From positions 1-7,291 of the forward strand of contig JARLFX010000270.1 in NCBI GenBank assembly GCA_031296355.1: a DNA stretch of 7,291 bases, given 5' to 3'. The translations under genes were made by a program, and so were the position numbers. Below the pieces are notes generated by a model. That model was not told where the DNA came from and did no database searches. It was given only the letters and a program-made list of their open reading frames with translations. This document shows, one piece after another, positions 5,521 through 7,291 of this stretch (its first letter is position 1; every line of letters begins with the position of its first letter). This stretch comes from Acidobacteriaceae bacterium (GTDB lineage Bacteria > Acidobacteriota > Terriglobia > Terriglobales > Acidobacteriaceae).

Positions 5521-7290
5521 CTAATCCTTGACCGGCTTCGCGGCCTGCACAGTTCTGTGCTGCGTGGTTTGCTGGTAACGTGCCAGAAGCTGTTGGCGAT
5601 TGTTGCGCAGGTCTTTCCCGCTCGGTCTGGAGGGATAAGGTCTGTTGCCCATCAGCCCCTTCCAAAGAACGCGGTTGTACTGCGCGAAATCAAAGTCGTC
5701 CTCAGTGGTGAAGTTCATTTTGCGGGTGGCATGCACCCAGTAGGCTGCTGTTTGCGTCGTCCCTGGGCAGGCCTGTGCAGGCGTGGGCATCAGGGATGCA
5801 AGGTTGGTGCAGTAAAGGTACGCCGAGGGAGTGGCCGTGAAGCTCCACGAACTGGGCGTGGTGTTGAAAATGTCGGCCATGGGGTTGGCGACTGCATCAT
5901 TCAGGTTCATCGGCGGCAGGCCCAGAACCTCTTCGATGGTGCGCACAAAGTTGATGGTGTTGTAGGGCGTGGAGACTAGTGCCTGCTGCTTCACATAGGC
6001 GCCGGCCACAAAGGCGATCGTGCGGTGCGAGTTGACGTGGTCGCCGGAATCCTGCGAGTCGTCTTCAATGACAAAGATCAGCGTGTTGTTGGCATAGATG
6101 CTGTTGGCGATCTTCTGAACCAGCAAGCCCACCGCATAGTCGTTATCGGTCTGCTGCAGTTCCGGAGTATTGATGCGGAAGCCGCCCGGATCGCCGAAGT
6201 TTCCCGTGTGGTCGTGCATCAGGCGCACCAGGCTCAGGGACGGCAGCCCGCCGGCAGCGTAGTTCCTGTTGAAATCGCGCTCCCACTCCTTGAATCGATA
6301 GTAATCCGGGAACTGGTTGTCGAAGCCACGATAGTAGGGATCAGTAAACGGAGTCAGAGAAACGCTGGCGGGATAAGCCACCAACGTGTCGCTGGCCGTC
6401 AGGTTCGCATTCAGTGGCATGCAGGTTGCTCCCGCCGGTGCTGGGCATCCATACAGTCCCGTGTCTACGAAAAAGCCGTAGTTGCGTACCGTCAGTCCGG
6501 CCCGCAACGCGGCATCCCACAAGTAGCCCTTGCCCCTGTCCAGAACATCGTCGGGGCCATCAGGAGCGGCCGTATCGGCCGACCCCGGCAACTCGTCCCC
6601 GTCCTTGTCCGTTTGATGCGGCGTCAGAGAGTTGGCAGCCACACGCCCGGCCATTGTGGGTATAGCCACATTCACGTTGCGCTGCTCGCCTTCGCTATCA
6701 AGGCTGAGACCGCGTCCCGCGTAGGTCACCGGAAACTGTTTTTCGATCACGTCGGGAGCGCGTGCGCCTGTAGTCCACGGCCAGCCGTCATTGCTGGTCT
6801 CCGAACTGGCCATGATATTGTCGAGGGTCACGAACGTGCTTGCCAGATTGTGCTGATTGGGCGTGTACGCCTTTCCGAACTCGGTCAAACTGGGATCGCC
6901 ATTGCCGACCTCCATGTCACCCAGAACCTGATCGTATCCGCGATTTTCCTTGATGATGAAGATCACATGCTTGATGCCCTGGCGTACCGCCGCCATCACT
7001 GCCTGATCGCTCGTGCTCTCGGTGGAGGCGAACCGGTTGTTGATGGCAGTCTGCGCCGTCAGCGTGGCCAACTGCGGCCCGGTGGGCTGCGGGAAACTTT
7101 GGAATCCAGCCTTGATCTGCTGCGGGTTGTACTGCTGCGAAGAAAAACAATTCTTGTGTGCCCCGGCTCCGACAGGGGGCGCGGCGCTATAGCACAAGCC
7201 GGCATCAGGACCAGTCGGCGATTTCCCATTGACAACGTAAACCCAATTGCCATTCGGGCTGTTGACAGTGGAGCCGAAGCTCACCGAGTT
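5521..7290 (-). CDS. Alkaline-phosphatase-superfamily phosphoesterase with N-terminal YncE-like beta-propeller, 5'-truncated
   Basis: The frame is open to the right edge; the GTG at 7284-7282 is an internal Val, so the start is outside. Residues are numbered from that Val. Residues 11-29 (NGNWVYVVNGKSPTGPDAG) look like the last blade of a YncE/lactonase-type beta-propeller. The phosphoesterase domain starts at KHVIFIIKENRGYDQVLGD (105-123), the family hallmark. Further signature blocks are SETSNDGWPWTT (161-172), LMHDHTGNFGDPGG (355-368) and FVIEDDSQDSGDHVNSHR (404-421), whose Asp and His residues are the probable metal ligands. The family hydrolyses phosphate mono- or diesters, such as phospholipids, in the periplasm or outside the cell; the substrate here is unknown. 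The C-terminus (about 525-587) is basic, ending KPVKD. The expected signal peptide would be in the missing part. It looks intact, unlike the genes next to it. Confidence 0.88.
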   Translation of the reverse strand, partial: NSVSFGSTVNSPNGNWVYVVNGKSPTGPDAGLCYSAAPPVGAGAHKNCFSSQQYNPQQIKAGFQSFPQPTGPQLATLTAQTAINNRFASTESTSDQAVMAAVRQGIKHVIFIIKENRGYDQVLGDMEVGNGDPSLTEFGKAYTPNQHNLASTFVTLDNIMASSETSNDGWPWTTGARAPDVIEKQFPVTYAGRGLSLDSEGEQRNVNVAIPTMAGRVAANSLTPHQTDKDGDELPGSADTAAPDGPDDVLDRGKGYLWDAALRAGLTVRNYGFFVDTGLYGCPAPAGATCMPLNANLTASDTLVAYPASVSLTPFTDPYYRGFDNQFPDYYRFKEWERDFNRNYAAGGLPSLSLVRLMHDHTGNFGDPGGFRINTPELQQTDNDYAVGLLVQKIANSIYANNTLIFVIEDDSQDSGDHVNSHRTIAFVAGAYVKQQALVSTPYNTINFVRTIEEVLGLPPMNLNDAVANPMADIFNTTPSSWSFTATPSAYLYCTNLASLMPTPAQACPGTTQTAAYWVHATRKMNFTTEDDFDFAQYNRVLWKGLMGNRPYPSRPSGKDLRNNRQQLLARYQQTTQHRTVQAAKPVKD

Positions 7291-7291
7291 C

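Noticed and set aside
5557..5979. A 140-codon plus-strand frame inside the phosphoesterase gene
   Set aside because: It is a shadow of the conserved phosphoesterase reading frame and has no motif of its own.
1..7291. CRISPR array, tRNA, or terminal inverted repeats of an insertion sequence
   Set aside because: I saw no regularly spaced repeats, no cloverleaf-like sequence, and no matched inverted repeats flanking the decayed region by eye.

Overview
The window reads like part of a soil-type Acidobacteriota chromosome. This is an inference from the gene content: a secreted glycoside hydrolase pair and a YncE-propeller/phosphoesterase protein of a kind common there, with base composition that looks moderately GC-rich by eye. 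No rRNA, tRNA, CRISPR array or complete insertion sequence is visible.

Layout. (1) Positions 2-2899, plus strand: two co-oriented carbohydrate genes 87 bases apart. The first, cut by the left window edge, is an unassigned protein resembling a TIM-barrel glycoside hydrolase. The second is a complete, probably exported GH27 enzyme. It keeps both GH27 catalytic aspartates, but several sugar-contact residues that define an alpha-galactosidase are replaced. The two probably form an operon for degrading an external glycan. (2) Positions about 3000-5400: a gene graveyard, read mainly on the minus strand. It holds a type I restriction HsdR gene broken by two frameshifts and missing its C-terminal third, about 320 bases with no convincing gene, a small Cys-rich ORF that may or may not be real, and a short remnant of a superfamily 2 helicase whose Walker A glycine is replaced by glutamate. 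No hsdM or hsdS is present. (3) Positions 5521 to the right edge, minus strand: the C-terminal 590 or so residues of an alkaline-phosphatase-superfamily phosphoesterase, preceded by what looks like the last blade of a beta-propeller. A stem-loop follows its stop codon.

The two intact ends appear metabolic and look unrelated to each other. The middle looks like a defence island in decay. The most interesting functional lead is the altered GH27 active site. The restriction and helicase remnants are mainly of evolutionary interest. I see no convincing complete new system in this window.
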